NCBI RefSeq assembly: GCF_016086655.4
Contig: NC_052133.2
Span: 50,274,383 to 50,338,382, forward strand
Origin: Lepeophtheirus salmonis
Taxonomy: Eukaryota; Arthropoda; Copepoda; Siphonostomatoida; Caligidae
Length of the DNA stretch: 64,000 nucleotides
Direction: 5' to 3'
Shown here: piece by piece, positions 43,946 to 55,589 of the stretch
Layout of the letters: the number at the start of each line of letters is the position of its first letter
How positions within the stretch are numbered: position 1 is the first letter of the stretch
The notes under the pieces: generated by a model
Databases searched by the model: none
What the model was told of the DNA's origin: nothing
The model's input: the letters and a program-made list of their open reading frames with translations, nothing else
Made by a program: the position numbers and the translations under genes

Positions 43946-44149
43946 TTTATCAATATAAATGTATATGTATTGATGTAAATCGTGTATATACAAGTTAACT
44001 TTCGCCCTGTTCTTTGGAATTGGTAATCTGAAGAATGATTTTTTTTTTTGATTTTTTTAGCATATGTCATTATCATTTAATTCCAGAATATTTAACTACC
44101 TTTCTTACTATATTTAAGTATATTCACAATCTGATTGAATATTTGTGTG

Positions 44150-44400
44150 TGGTTATAAAAGACAGATTTATTGCAAAGTTATAATTTTAAGTCCTCATTG
44201 AACTCAGAGAAAAATTAAGGATATCATTGTTCATATCCTTTACCTTGTCACAGCTGATTGTCGCTGATCTAATGAAACGTCTTAATAGCTAAACTGCTCT
44301 CTTTCAAAATATTTTTCAAATTGTGAGGGTTTCTTGATAATTTGATGTTTTTTGTTGTTGCTTAAATACTCAAATTACAAACGATTTTCATCATTAAACA
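44150..44400 (-). repeat. R1 repeat, copy at 44.2 kb (reverse)
   Basis: GTCCTCATTGAACTCAGAG, GCTGATCTAATGAAACGTC, TTTTTCAAATTGTGAGGG: reverse-orientation R1, lacking the distal part. Confidence 0.6.
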
Positions 44401-44796
44401 TTTATCACGTCATTTTTTTTAGAAGCTCCAATCAATATGACGTATACTCAGGACATTATTACAGTGAAAAAGAAAAAGAGATGTCTGCATTGTTTGCTAC
44501 ACCCTAAACCTCAATCTGTTCTATTTTTACATTAGTCTGAATAAACGTGGAAGATTTAGATATTCAAAAATAAATTCTTACGCCACTTTTGGCTATTTTT
44601 GATCAAACAGCGGCCTATTAAAATGGGAAAATCTGGTCACACAACTAATTAGTTGTTTGTAGAAATGTATCCGTCTCAAAATTTGGACGTACCGTCTTCA
44701 AATTTCAGAACATGTCCAAATTGGACACAAATGCCGTTCTATAAAACAATATTTGCTAAATGACTCAATCATATAAACTAACCAGTGGTAATTAAG
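44401..44796. other. Spacer
   Basis: No gene recognised. ATGGGAAAATCTGG at 44622 could be the start of the transposase whose end is at 44797-44862, but the intervening sequence shows no family motif. Confidence 0.25.
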
Positions 44797-44862
44797 ACCT
44801 TCTTCCGTTTTTAAGGTTAAGTTGAGTTTGTTATTGACGCCAAAGGCAACTAATTTGAATAA
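44797..44862 (+). pseudogene. Tc1/maT transposase C-terminal tip
   Basis: The plus strand reads KTFFRF, stop, G, stop, VEFVIDAKGN, stop, FE, stop. The last residues of related transposases in this window read RFRGRIEAVIDANGDYIE or RFQGQVEGDIDDKGDKI, so this is the tip of such a gene. It is very short. Confidence 0.4.
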
Positions 44863-45494
44863 TATTTCGGTTTTTTTATTCAGTTTTCATTTGACAATGG
44901 TTTTTTTTAAATCAGTTGATTAGTTTTAGAGAAAATCATTTTTTTTTTAAATTGTGTTGGTTGTTAAATAAAAGTCGTACCATGTATAAGTGTGATTTTT
45001 CTCAAATGAATTAATAATGATCACTAGTTTTATCAAATATACTCTATTTTTTTGTTCAAATAAGACACTTGGTATTGAATACATTGGTCTTTGTTTGAGT
45101 GCCCATTTTAATAATAATACACACAGTACGCGTTAATTCTAGTCCAGACAATTAAAACATCCTTATTCATTCTTCAAACATAGAAAAAAACATGATGACA
45201 TTCAAATTTAGATTGAATATATCCAATTAAATCACAAGAGGTACAATATATTTTTAAATTGTAGCATCACATATATTTCAATATATAAGTGATTTGAACT
45301 AAAGTTTAATTTAAGTTCTTCAAAAAACCTTTTTTAACATTTAAACTATGTATATTACAACGGTTAAAAGAATGAATTTAAGTTAGAAATTACGAAAACT
45401 TCATTAAATAATTGTTTTTTAAAGACTTTTCATGATGTTCAATATTATTAAATCTCAATTTATTATATTACATTAAGATATAATATTATTTCCA

Positions 45495-45761
45495 GGGTGT
45501 AATAACGAATTGCATAAAAAAGCTAAGAGTATGCTTAAAGGTTAAGTGTACACTTCAAAAAAGTTCATTTACAGTTTTGTGTTTGGTGAAGTTATTTGGT
45601 TGTTACAGCGTTCCAAAATAGAAAAAAATGTCTTGTTTATAGACCCAATATACATAGTATCGAATCAAATAGCAAAGCAGTGGTTCCAACAATTCCAGGG
45701 TCTGTGTGAGGTTCAGGACCTAAATCGAGGCTGTTATTTTGGCCAACGGAGGCTATGTTGA
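45495..45761 (+). pseudogene. Mariner N-terminal fragment, family F10, copy 1
   Basis: Untranslated sequence (AAAAAAGTTCATTT, ACAGTTTTGTGTTTGGTGAA, GCGTTCCAAAAT) matches the mariner at 54394-54926 in opposite orientation. It is followed by a frame reading FIDPIYIVSNQIAKQWFQQF, equivalent to the second HTH of SETMAR-like mariners (IYGPN.VS...AQRWFQRF). The element stops at about 45761; the catalytic domain and right terminus are absent. Confidence 0.5.
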
Positions 45762-46325
45762 GTGAAATGTATTTTCAATGACTGTATCTGCAACTTAGTT
45801 TTTTGATTGAATAAGTCTTAAAAAAGGCCAATGTATATTAATTTAAAGTGGAAAAATCAACAGCACTGGATTCCGTGGTTATACCATGTACGTATACATA
45901 TTATAGATTAGGTACATTGACTATTAAAAAAGTGCCCTGCTCTGGTTCGCTTAAAAACATGGTTGATGTGAAGTGTAATTATATAAAATAATAAACCATA
46001 TATACAAATCTTAGGTGTCTCAGGTAGGTTTGAATTACCTAACGACTAAATGCAGAACTTTTTATGTAAATTAATAATAATATGTCAATCAATTAATTAT
46101 CGCATTACAACAAATATCAAGTATTACTTTTAAATTAGTAATCTTACATGAATGATTAACTGTGGCATGGATTTTAGTACAGAAAAAGGGCAGTAACTTT
46201 TTTTGTGTTTGTAGGGGGGAGGGGGGGGGGCTTTTAACAAATTTATGACAATTGTGACAAAAATCTTATTAAATTCTAGAATATTGACAAAAGACAAAAA
46301 TTTGACATAAAACTTTTTACACACA
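45762..46325. other. AT-rich spacer with a G run
   Basis: No gene recognised. Positions 46213-46230 are almost pure G on the plus strand. Confidence 0.35.
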
Positions 46326-46383
46326 ATTACTTTTTTCTTCTTCAATTTGACAAAATTACTTTTTTATTCTTCAATTTAACAAA
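46326..46383 (+). repeat. 29-bp tandem duplication
   Basis: Two units, 46326-46354 and 46355-46383, each ATTACTTTTTT then C or A, TTCTTCAATTT, G or A, ACAAA. A decayed third start follows. Two substitutions separate the units. Confidence 0.85.
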
Positions 46384-46455
46384 ATTAATTTATTTTTCAC
46401 AAGGACAAATTTTTGAATAGAGAAGATTACAATTTGTTATTTTGTAAATCAAGAC

Positions 46456-46507
46456 CTGTGTTAGGTTGGAGGCTGTGGTTGAAACTGTAGATGGTTGTTT
46501 TGAGTGA
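46456..46507 (+). pseudogene. Tc1-like transposase C-terminal tip, family F5, copy 3
   Basis: The frame reads CVRLEAVVETVDGCFE and ends at TGA 46505-46507, followed by TTGACCTCACCCTATA, as downstream of the F5 copy at 38640-38858. Only the last 17 codons remain. Confidence 0.5.
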
Positions 46508-46514
46508 TTGACCT

Positions 46515-47851
46515 CACCCTATAGACCTTGGCTTACTTGCAGGAGCAAAAGATTTAATAGTTACTGAATTAATTTAGCTAAATAAATTGCAATATACATT
46601 TTGCTTAAAATTTCCATTATAAATCGTCACCAAGAAGATTTTTATGATGTAACTTTATTGGAATCTGTGTTTTATTTTTGTTTGTTTTTTTAATCAGATT
46701 CTATCACTTATTGCTATTTTAAATGTTGTTCCCTGGTTACAAAACTGGTCCATCATTGTCACCTGGTTAATTTTTGCTAGAAATACAACTTGTTCGCTAG
46801 TCCAAGTTTAGTCTGACCAGGGTAAAGTTTTGAGTCATGTGATACAAGTTCAAGGCAAAATAAGAGTACTGGTAAATTCCAACTCACAAGAGGCATAATA
46901 TTACAAGACCTTAACCCGATTTAATTACCCAAGGGACTCTGCAGAGGTTTTTTACCAAAATATTAAATAGGGCTGGATTTTTGAAAGGCTGTATCCCCCC
47001 TTATGAAAACAAATTGTCAAAAAATTGCCCTGTGGATTTTTGAAAAAAATTTCCACTACCAAAAATATAATCCTGCGGACGTCCCTGTTAGCTTACTTAC
47101 AAATAAGATCATTTTTAAGACTTTATATCCAAATATATAAAATAGTAAGATACTCACGTAAGTGCAATTACTTTTATCTCGAATACATAAGTCAGGGCCT
47201 TACAGATAAACAAATTTTTACATAAGAGAATTATGATATTATAGGATTTATGTAATGTATAATTAAACTTCCAAGTTAATCATTTATAAGCATTCAGTAA
47301 AAATTACAACAATAATATATATATTATATTTTTACTCCAATTTCTTGCAAAGTCATGTTTTTTAGTTTTTCTTATTTCTACAAACATATGTATTAAAATA
47401 CTTCCATTGGCTGCAATCATCAAACAAATACAAAAATACTACTTCAAACTCTAAGGAATTCATAAAAAAATAATCATTACAAGATGAAGTGAAACACATT
47501 ATGTTGTGTAGTAGTATTTGGACTCTATGCTTCCGTATACCTAGTTTATAGGTAAGAAATAGTATGTCTTATTTATCTATTCATATATATCTAAACTCAT
47601 TAGTTATGGGTGGATCATTTCATGATTTAACTTATTTTTTAAACTTGTGTAATTTTTGAAGGTGAAAAAAATAGAAATGATGATTGAAAATACAATCAAC
47701 ATATTAATATTTAAGTATACATTCAACCCTGGTCTAAAAATCACCTGATTTAAGCGTGTCATCGCACAAAACGGTCATATACAGCTGCCACGTAAGAATT
47801 TCATAGACTAAAAAACTCAAAAACAAATGTGTTACTGAAACTCAGACAAAT
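46515..47851. other. Gene-free stretch
   Basis: No gene recognised. Positions 46965-47095 contain a C-run (CCCCCC) and CCTGCGGACGTCCCTG, more GC-rich than the surroundings and possibly an unclassified repeat end. The rest is AT-rich. Confidence 0.3.
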
Positions 47852-47853
47852 TA

Positions 47854-48682
47854 CCAGGTGGTCCATTGAAATCTGAACACTTACTAATTCAATAGTAAAT
47901 TATGGTTGAGTTATTGAAATTAACTCATATTTTGATATATTCATGCATAAAACAATTAGTTACAAAACAAAACCCACCTGAGCTCTCTAGCTACGTACAA
48001 GTCGAGAAAATGACACTTGAACGTGATCGACGTATTTCTATTTGCGCACTCCAAGCATTTAGGAGTCTCCAGGATCACCGTCTACGCCGTCAAAAAGTTC
48101 GAAAGGAAAAAGGGTTTTGTCGAAAAGGGTAGACTAGATCCAGAGGAGTTAAAGAAAACAGTTGAGGTCAATCCTTTCAAGTCCATTAGGGCCCATGCAA
48201 GAGATCTCAAGAGGTCACTTTTGATATCAGCAATGAAAGACACTCATTTCCTATGTTGCAAGACCTTTTTGAATAAGTTTTGAATTAGTCTTTTGAGTTC
48301 ATTTAAATCTTTTAGACACTTTTCCACCTCTACTGCTCTCAGGCCAACCTCCTAGACCACACTTTTTGTGCACATCTCGAGAGGAAGGTCTTCAGTGTCC
48401 GTCATCCAAACGTCAATGTATTTAAATACACGGTCAGCCAGCACTGGAACGCCATAATAGAGGATTACATCCGCTGCGAGTGCCAGGCCTTCTGCTGGAT
48501 GGCACTTCTTTTGATGGAAAAATCCATTATTGTGGCTAAAGCCAGCTACAATAATGATAAAAAGAGCTCAGATACACATCTATTTATAGAATTAATTTAG
48601 TTTAAATTCTATTGTTAATTAACAAATTATATCTTGTTTAATTTTAAAATTCAAAGTGTTCAGATTTTAGTGGACCATCCAG
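47854..48682 (+). mobile_element. Deleted maT-like element, family F2, copy 4, both ends present
   Basis: The element is 829 bp long and flanked by TA at 47852-47853 and 48683-48684. The left end CCAGGTGGTCCATTGAAATC and the complement of the right end (CTGGATGGTCCACTAAAATC) agree at 24 of the first 29 positions. It is the best F2 copy for defining the element. Its length is about 500 bp short of an autonomous maT element. Confidence 0.85.
48017..48560 (+). pseudogene. F2 transposase remnant, copy 4
   Basis: The plus-strand frame from 48017 (TTG in place of the expected ATG two codons on) gives SKHLGVSRITVYAVKK (HTH), GRLDPEELKK, NPFKSIRAHARDL, then a short deletion, then LLISAMKDTHFLCCKTFLN. 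The junction TTTTGAATTAGTCTTTTGAG follows (48278-48300), as in copies 2 and 3. The C-terminal part is HLERKVFSVRHPNVNVFK, VSQHWNAIIEDYIRC, with the terminal codons altered (SYNND, no stop). The region with the first two catalytic aspartates is missing. Confidence 0.78.
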
Positions 48683-48684
48683 TA

Positions 48685-49409
48685 ACACTTTGTCTAACTT
48701 TCATAAAGATATTTTATATAAAAATTAAAATTTATATAATTTTTCAGGTTCTTAAGAAGATAAATAAAAATATATTTTAAATGAGAAGATTCAGTTTTTA
48801 TTTGACAAAGTTTCATTAGATTTTAAATTTAGATAATCTTAAACTTTTACAATGGGTATGATTTTTTACTTATGTAATTAACTTGGTTTTGACCAGAGGA
48901 ATCTGGTTAATTTAGGAGCTGCCCCAGTGTAGGAATAATATATCTAGGGAGATTCAGATTAGGGTGTTATTGCCATAACAGCCAGCGAAATGAATTCAAA
49001 CCTAAATTGAATTAATTAGTCCTGTAACCTTTTTTTTCTTATAAATGACGGTTATTTAAATTTCCTGCTAATTCTTAGATACAATAGGAATTTTCTATAG
49101 TCAAAAAATAAATTAAATAAAAACAAAGTAGGCATCATATGTTTACTGTATATAGATCATACAAGTATTTACTAACGTATGATCAATCGGTATATAAGGT
49201 CAGTCAATGTACCTTGAATATATTTACACCATGTCACAAAATTTATTAAAAAAATTTCGTCTTGAGGAGATTTTGCCATATGACATAATCAGCCACCTTT
49301 TTATGTTTTTAAATTATCGGTCCGGACTTTACCGTTGTATCTCGATCAGATTAATTACAGGTAGCTAATGATAGGGTTAACTTTTTTGGTGTCAATACAC
49401 ACAGATTGT
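48685..49409. other. Spacer with a short repeat
   Basis: Positions 49255-49340 (TCGTCTTGAGGAG, TTTTGCCATATGACAT, ACCTTTTTATG) match 40480-40560. No gene is seen. Confidence 0.35.
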
Positions 49410-49690
49410 CAGCTGATGAGAGGAATTATTAATTCCTCTCATGTTTTATTTTTATTTCTCTCTTTCATAAGATTCCAGATTTCAACTACACACCTAATAT
49501 ACACAGAGTGGGACTTGTGTTTATTTCCTTCCTCTCACGATTACTTGCATCTGATATACTAAAACGTCATGACGGCTAACCTGCTCTCCTCCCAAATTTA
49601 CTCTATTATGTTTGGATGACCATGTTAATTTTCGATTTATTTTACTTTTTACATACCGGCAGGTCGTATTTTATGCACCTCTGACATGAC
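49410..49690 (-). repeat. R1 repeat, copy at 49.5 kb (reverse)
   Basis: AACGTCATGACGGCTAACC, CTGCTCTCCTCCCAAAT, CATGTTAATTTTCG, then an outer end TTTTTACATACCGGCAGGTC. The outer end is fuller here than in most copies. Confidence 0.6.
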
Positions 49691-50419
49691 AAGGGTATTG
49701 ATTCTGCAAAAAAAATATAAATAAAGCTATTCCTTACTTTATGATTTATTATGATTCGATATCATTAACATATGATGTACCTTATGTAGTAATTTACATA
49801 CTTAAAAAGGCTTGGTCCCTAAGTAATGTGAATAATTCCAATTTGGTTATTTATTGAGGGTTGGCTGCCAATGCAATTAAGACTTTATTCTTATAGGTAT
49901 TATATTGGTAATACCATATTTGGATATGGAGAAAAATCACACTAATGTATTCGTTTTCCTATTTCAAATACGACATACACTCAGTATAATATCTATCTTT
50001 ATGCCTTCATCATTTTGTAAATTATTGGTGCTAGATATTACATGTATGTCCTTCAAGTATTGGATCTTCACAAATTATTCATGAATATCCCCGGTAAAGG
50101 ATAAATAATAAATTATGAGAAATATTTTGGGAAAATCTCTTGCATTTATCTTTTTCTTTTTTAAATTAATGAAAACCTTTGTTGTTATATTCAATTAAAA
50201 AGTGAGTGTGAATTAAATAGTTTTTTGTTCAGAAAATATTCTTTAAGTTGTAAATTCTATGTACCACAAGTATGTAAAAAAAATTAAACCGAATTTTTTT
50301 TTATATCTACCAAGTGATATTAGTACTTTTTTTCTGTTTCTTTTTAAATGGCGGAAGGCTTCAAGATCCAATAAAAGTAACGACGTAGTCTGTTGATGAT
50401 TAGAGCTGTAAATCAAATC
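49691..50419. other. AT-rich spacer
   Basis: No gene or repeat recognised. Confidence 0.3.
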
Positions 50420-50668
50420 CGAGTGTTGTGTCCGTCCTTATTATTTCGATCCAATTAAGTCCAGTCTTAGGACTGGTCCGTAAGACTGTCGATCCTTAGA
50501 AATTTCAGTCCTAAAACTGATTTAACAAAGAAAAAATATAAAAGTGACTTCATCAAGAAACGAACTTTATAAGTTTTCAGAAATGATATGTAGGACTGAG
50601 CTGGACTGGATCAAGACTGAGCTGGAAGGGACTACAGTCTTCAGTCAGAACGGACGCAACACTAGGTT
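50420..50668 (-). repeat. R5 MITE-like repeat, copy 3
   Basis: About 249 bp. The left end GAGTGTTGTGTCCGTCCTTA and the complement of the right end (TAGTGTTGCGTCCGTTCTGA) form clear terminal inverted repeats. The interior has AAGTCCAGTCTTAGGACTGG, GACTGTCGATCC, GTAGGACTGAGCTGG and GACTGGATC. It is the best copy for defining the family. The short open frame inside is not shared by the other copies. Confidence 0.68.
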
Positions 50669-50829
50669 GCCGTTTGTAGCATATATCTATGCTGAAAAGA
50701 GGTTATTTTTGAGTGTCTATACTTGATCTAAGAAGTAACAACAAAATTTGAGTGTGCGCACCATATTAATAAAAAAAAAGAGTATTTGTATAGAATTGTA
50801 TAAAAATGAATGAAATCTAGAAGGTGTTT

Positions 50830-51240
50830 AGGTGAACTTATGATTTTTTTTAAATGGGAAGTACTTTGTTACAAAAGGAAAAAGGAATGCGACTTTAGAT
50901 GAGGATTTGGCAACAAGGTAAAGTACTCCCAAAAAATCCCCAAAAATCATGCAACATTAATTATTATTATTTTATTGTTGAGGAGAGAACACATAAGTAT
51001 TGAGTAACTACGCGTGAGTGTGATTATGAAAAACGTAAAGAGACACTGACGATTTTTAAGGAGTAATTATTTTTTTATTAATAAAGCAATGTATGTATAC
51101 TCGCCGACGCCTAAAAACTCTAAACAATGTCGGCTACTATCACTAGTTAAATAATACTATCAGTCTGGGAGTATTAGTATTTTGCAGCAAGATGGCGTCA
51201 CCTTTTGTCGCTTTGTTTACAAACTAATATTAGAAAACCA
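50830..51240 (+). repeat. R2 repeat, copy 2
   Basis: GGGAAGTACTTTGTTAC, GCGACTTTAGATGAGG, GGCAACAAGGTAAAGTACTC, TATTGAGTAACTACGCGTG, matching 15530-15730 and 54180-54370. It may extend to CAAGATGGCGTCACC at 51190. Confidence 0.6.
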
Positions 51241-51269
51241 GGCTCTTGTACAGTAATGATAATTGGTAG

Positions 51270-51680
51270 TTTTTTAATGGTCATGTTAAAAAAAAGAAAC
51301 CGAAATTCCACATGGTAACCCTGAAAAAATTTGATAAAAGTTTTGGATGAGATCAGCTTAGCTGTCATGACGTTTCATTAGATCAGCTACACGCAGCTGT
51401 GACATGGGGGAGGGAAGAAAGAAATATAACAAGACATTTTCATGAACCCAATCTCTATCCTCAATTCTACTCTGACACCAACAGAGACTTTTAATTATAT
51501 CACCGTAACAAATCCTTTGGGATAGTGTCTGTCTTCTATGGGCATACCCAAATGTTCTATCCGATTTTGTATCTAGTTTCTAATGAAGTTTAATTCACAG
51601 GAATTAATTATAAATGACAACAGCTTAGGGAAAATTTAAAAAAACTCTTCACTTTTGTACATAAAAAAAAATCGCAGACC
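51270..51680 (+). repeat. R1 repeat, copy at 51.3 kb
   Basis: GGTCATGTTAAAAAAAAGAA, ACATGGTAACCCTG, the core TCATGACGTTTCATTAG at 51367, CAGCTGTGACATGGGG, TCTACTCTGACACCAAC, TGACAACAGCTTAGGG. It is one of the longest copies. Confidence 0.7.
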
Positions 51681-53459
51681 TATAAAAAACCCTCGATTTT
51701 CATCACTACTAATGCCCTATTGTTTTAAAGTTTTAATAATCTTCAACATCTCGCAAAAAAAAAAAAAAAAAAAACAAGAAAATTCTGAAAACTATCCCTA
51801 TTCCTTTCAAGTGTTATTATTTGTAAATTTCCAAATTAAGCAGGCTTTAAAATTTTCTGGGTTTTATTAAAATGAAAAAAATTCATTTTCACATTTTTTT
51901 TTTTTCTTTTTTTGTAGTCTTTACTTAAAAATAAATATTATTGTAGGTCTTCAAATCCATGTTCTGTACCATTAGTAAAAGAAAATTTGAACTTTAATTC
52001 TTGTATGCCTCAATGTACTTGCGTACATAATGTATATTTAAATACAAATGTACATAATATATATAATTTCAACCGTTCATGGAATAATTTGGATAAATAT
52101 ACATGTAATTACTATTTTTGTTGCATGATTAAAGAATATTTGTGGGGGTAATGCTTGTTGCAAAAATAAAAACCATTAAGACTAATTTGAGTATTTACTT
52201 TCAGTCTTTGTGAACATGAAATGATTCGTCTTCCTTGATCCATATCATGAAATAAATGGCATTTAACTCTACATTGATTTAAACTTTACGAGTAATTTCT
52301 TTGGAAGGGGGCTTTAAAAGATTATTTTTACATCCAAAAATAATACATGATTTTGCTTCATTATTAGAAAATAGTAATTAGTGGGGCTCTTACATGTGTT
52401 GTTTCAACATGAAAAAATCTCAGACACTGGCCAAAAAGAGGTAGAACAATAAAATTTACAATCATAGCCTGAACAGGTGACAAAAAGTTGTTAATTTGGT
52501 TTCCAATAGCTAACAACAACTGAATACTTAAAGATCTTGAAGAGACAAGTCTTGCCATAGATCAACGGGACCTTTAAGAAGTCAGTGAAGAAGTAATGCG
52601 TATTCCAACCCTTCTTTTGCAATTTTTGTCTTAAAATACATTATTTAATCTTAATCATTCAAACTGTCATAAGTTTCTCAATTTAAAAGATAATTCAACG
52701 CCCTGACAACATGATATAGGAAGTTACCTAAGACAAATAATTCCAAAGTATTTTTGATGCAGTGCAATAATCAATAGACATTTATTGGTGCTTTCGAAAG
52801 TAACCAAGAATAGGATACTTTATACAACAGGAGAAGACATCGTACAGGATAAGGATTAGACATGTTACAACTGGAGGAAACATGTAAAAACTATCATTTG
52901 TTATATTCAACCATTTATTTTATTCTTTATTACAGCTTGTCGGCATAAAGTAAATACTTATAATTACCTACCTATATAAGATAAACAAATAAAACATTCA
53001 AATAAATAGAGAATAGTTAATAATATATATATTTTTTTTTACTATTGACTATGATTGATAATTAAAGAATAACATGGAATTATACAAAAAAACTAAACAT
53101 AATTAAATATAATTAAAAATGGGTGTAAAAAGTCTCCTCCATTCTAATGGAATCAGAATAAATGATATGAACTGTATATTGAAACTAATAATTTATTACA
53201 AGCATGTTAATTAATTGAACAACATGCTGGACTATGACATTTGATAAAAATAAAATGGAAATCTCATGTTTTATAGTAGAAATACATGTATCTCAACAAA
53301 CCCTTACGAAACTGTTTACTCTTTGTGTCAAAAATTTCAATGTCGAAATTCTCTATAACTGTAAGCATTAGACAACCCGGGTTTTATATTGATTTGATAA
53401 ACATAGGAAGATTGTATAGGAAGAGGATGGTTAAATAACTTTTCATTTTAAAGGTTATT
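51681..53459. other. Gene-free stretch of 1.8 kb
   Basis: No gene recognised. Poly-A at 51755-51774. The minus-strand open frame 52364-52558 has a hydrophobic middle (NNFLSPVQAMIVNFIVLPLF) and is not repeated in the window, but no family or splice signal supports it as an exon. Confidence 0.3.
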
Positions 53460-53710
53460 GGCAGTGTAACGAAATCCTTCATCTAAAAATTTTCATCTCA
53501 TTTTTTTCTTTTAACTTTGACTCGGAGTATAATTGAGGATCGACCTCAATGTAATTCTCCATATGTTATTGTTAAATTCGAAGTAAGAATTTTATTTATT
53601 CCCTTCAATCATAACTGCTCACAGCTGATCTATTGAAACGTCATGACAGCTAAGCTGTCCAAATCATTCTTTAAATAATCAGGGCGATCACAATGAAGTT
53701 AAGTCATCAT
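53460..53710 (-). repeat. R1 repeat, copy at 53.6 kb (reverse)
   Basis: ACTCGGAGTATAATTGAGG, CACAGCTGATCTATTG, AAACGTCATGACAGCTAAG, then a truncated outer end. Confidence 0.6.
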
Positions 53711-54019
53711 TTTTTAAAGACATATAATTTGAATGCCTTTTAATATAACAAAGTTGCAATCCTGAGTATTTATAATAACATCAACTCTTCCCTCCATCAA
53801 TCTAAACGGACGTTCCATTAAGAAAATTAGATCATTTCATAAGCTGACCTTGAGATACAATTTTGAGTGTTCAGTGAGTTACCACAATTTCACTGAATTG
53901 AGTGCAACATCTATCTTTTTGCAAAAAAAAAAATATTGTTAATTGTTGTAAAAAAGTCTTTAAAAAGTAACATTGATTCAACTTAAAAGCCATCTTGTCA
54001 TAAAAAATAATTCATGAAT

Positions 54020-54391
54020 CTATGAAAACACGTCACCGGGTACACTGAATATAGTGATCCCTGATTTATTTAACAAAACAGTATATAGAGAAAAAGGTAA
54101 TGTAATGTTTACAAGGAAGTACTGTATAAAGTTATTAAATCTTGCAGGCGTTAAGTTCAACTCATATTTTAAAAAATAGAGGAAAGTACTTTATACAAAA
54201 TTTTAAAAAAATGAACATGACTTTAAATGAAGTTTAGTAACGAGATAAAGTACTACCTGGCTCACCAAATCATTTTATTTCTTTTATTCTTGAGGAGAGA
54301 ATGTGTAAGTATTGAGTGAGTAGCTACGTGAATGTGTGCTTATGAAAAATGGAGGTAACACAAAGGATTTGTTGGAGTGCTATCTTAATAA
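54020..54391 (+). repeat. R2 repeat, copy 3, interrupted by a mariner
   Basis: ACTGAATATAGTGATCCCTG, TTACAAGGAAGTACTGTATA, GAAAGTACTTTATAC, GACTTTAAATGAAG, GAGAATGTGTAAGTATTGAG, ending GGATTTGTTGGAGTGCTATC. The mariner at 54394 follows immediately at a TA. Confidence 0.6.
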
Positions 54392-54393
54392 TA

Positions 54394-54926
54394 GGTGAAG
54401 TAAAAAATTCTCAACTTTTTTTAATCTTTATTTTAAGAATAAAATTAACATAGTGAGGATTATTCGATGTAAATGGTTCCAAACGATTATCTAGCTAATT
54501 TTCAGTTCCTTAGCAATATAATAAGTATTCACATGTCGGTCCAACTCGACGATTTTTATTATTTTATCGAGATTTTCGAAGTCCATATTACCAGAACGGA
54601 ATCATTGGATCATTTGTGGGTTTGCATTCAATACTTTATTGGGTCCATAAATAGCACAATTTTTTTGACGACCTGCTTCACTTTTTCAGCTTGGTCGTAG
54701 TGATACTGAAGGATGTATCGAATTTACTCTTTTTTTAACTTCCATTTTGGAACGCTCTAACACACAACTAGCTTCACCAAACACAAAACTGTCAAATGAA
54801 CTTTTTTTTAGGTCTACGCTTAACATTTAAGAATACGTTAAGCTTTTTTTGATGCAATGTATTAATCGTGAGATAAAGCTGACTAAAGATATCTAGCGAT
54901 AAACCCTCAGAACTTTTTACTTAATC
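54394..54926 (-). mobile_element. Deleted mariner element, family F10, 533 bp
   Basis: The left end GGTGAAGTAAAAAATTCTCA and the complement of the right end (GATTAAGTAAAAAGTTCTGA) are inverted repeats, with TA at 54392-54393 and 54927-54928. The 5' end is on the right (minus strand). The long untranslated leader (54745-54926) is shared with 45495-45630, and its outer part with 59571-59665. The coding part retains only the N-terminal third, so about 750 bp of a normal mariner are missing. Confidence 0.78.
54474..54745 (-). pseudogene. Mariner transposase N-terminal domain (SETMAR-like), family F10
   Basis: From the ATG at 54743-54745 the minus strand reads MEVKKRV, then after a frame change YHYDQAEKVKQVVKKICAIY, GPNKVLNAN, a stop, FRSGNMDFENLDKIIKIVEL, DRHVNTYYIAKELKIS, a stop, NHLHR. 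This is the two-HTH DNA-binding region of mauritiana/irritans-type mariners (normally ending IDHKTVLNHLHK). The catalytic domain is absent; the sequence goes straight to the 3' end of the element. Confidence 0.75.
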
Positions 54927-54928
54927 TA

Positions 54929-55589
54929 ATGAATAATAATTGTATATTACTAAAGCAAAATTTGTTTGTTTGTGAATGCCTAATAACTCCGGGCTAGTCT
55001 TTGATAATAAGATATTCATTAGATAATCGTACATCATCATTTTTAGCCGGTTGGATCCGATACTTTTTTGAGTTAAAGTATTATAAGAAATATAATATTG
55101 TTTTTAAAAACGTTACCGTGTGAACGGGCCCTTTATATTTATTAAATTTGATTCAATATTAATTCCAGAATGATGAGGTCATGTGAAAATGCTTTAAAGT
55201 ATAACGCAATTATTTATACGTGATATATATATAAAAAGCCAATCATGCATATAGGCATGCATATTGAAGATATTATATATTCTTGATCTTCTTACATAAC
55301 TTATCTCCAATGAAAACTTTTATATATACAGATATGTGTAATGCGATTGAATAGAACACAATGATATTATTGCATGCTTAAGAACCTATCCACTTATTGT
55401 TAGAGAAAAAATAAGTAAAAGATTTATTCAAGTCTTTTGTTGTTGAATCGCAGGTATGATCACTGTCACAATAAATCAGAATAGATGTAACTTTAATTAT
55501 GAGCGTATATGCCGCAGCTTACACATTTGAACAACCTTTTCCACATTTATTTGTATAATACAAGAGTTATAATTGTATTTGCAGTCCAT
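54929..55589. other. Spacer
   Basis: No gene recognised. Positions 54985-55110 have less AT-biased sequence (CTAATAACTCCGGGC, CGGTTGGATCCGATAC, ACGGGCCC) and may be part of an unclassified repeat with a single copy here. Confidence 0.3.

Noticed and set aside
46213..46230. G-quadruplex regulatory site
   Set aside because: The G run is a single long homopolymer-like tract in a region with no gene; a functional role cannot be supported.
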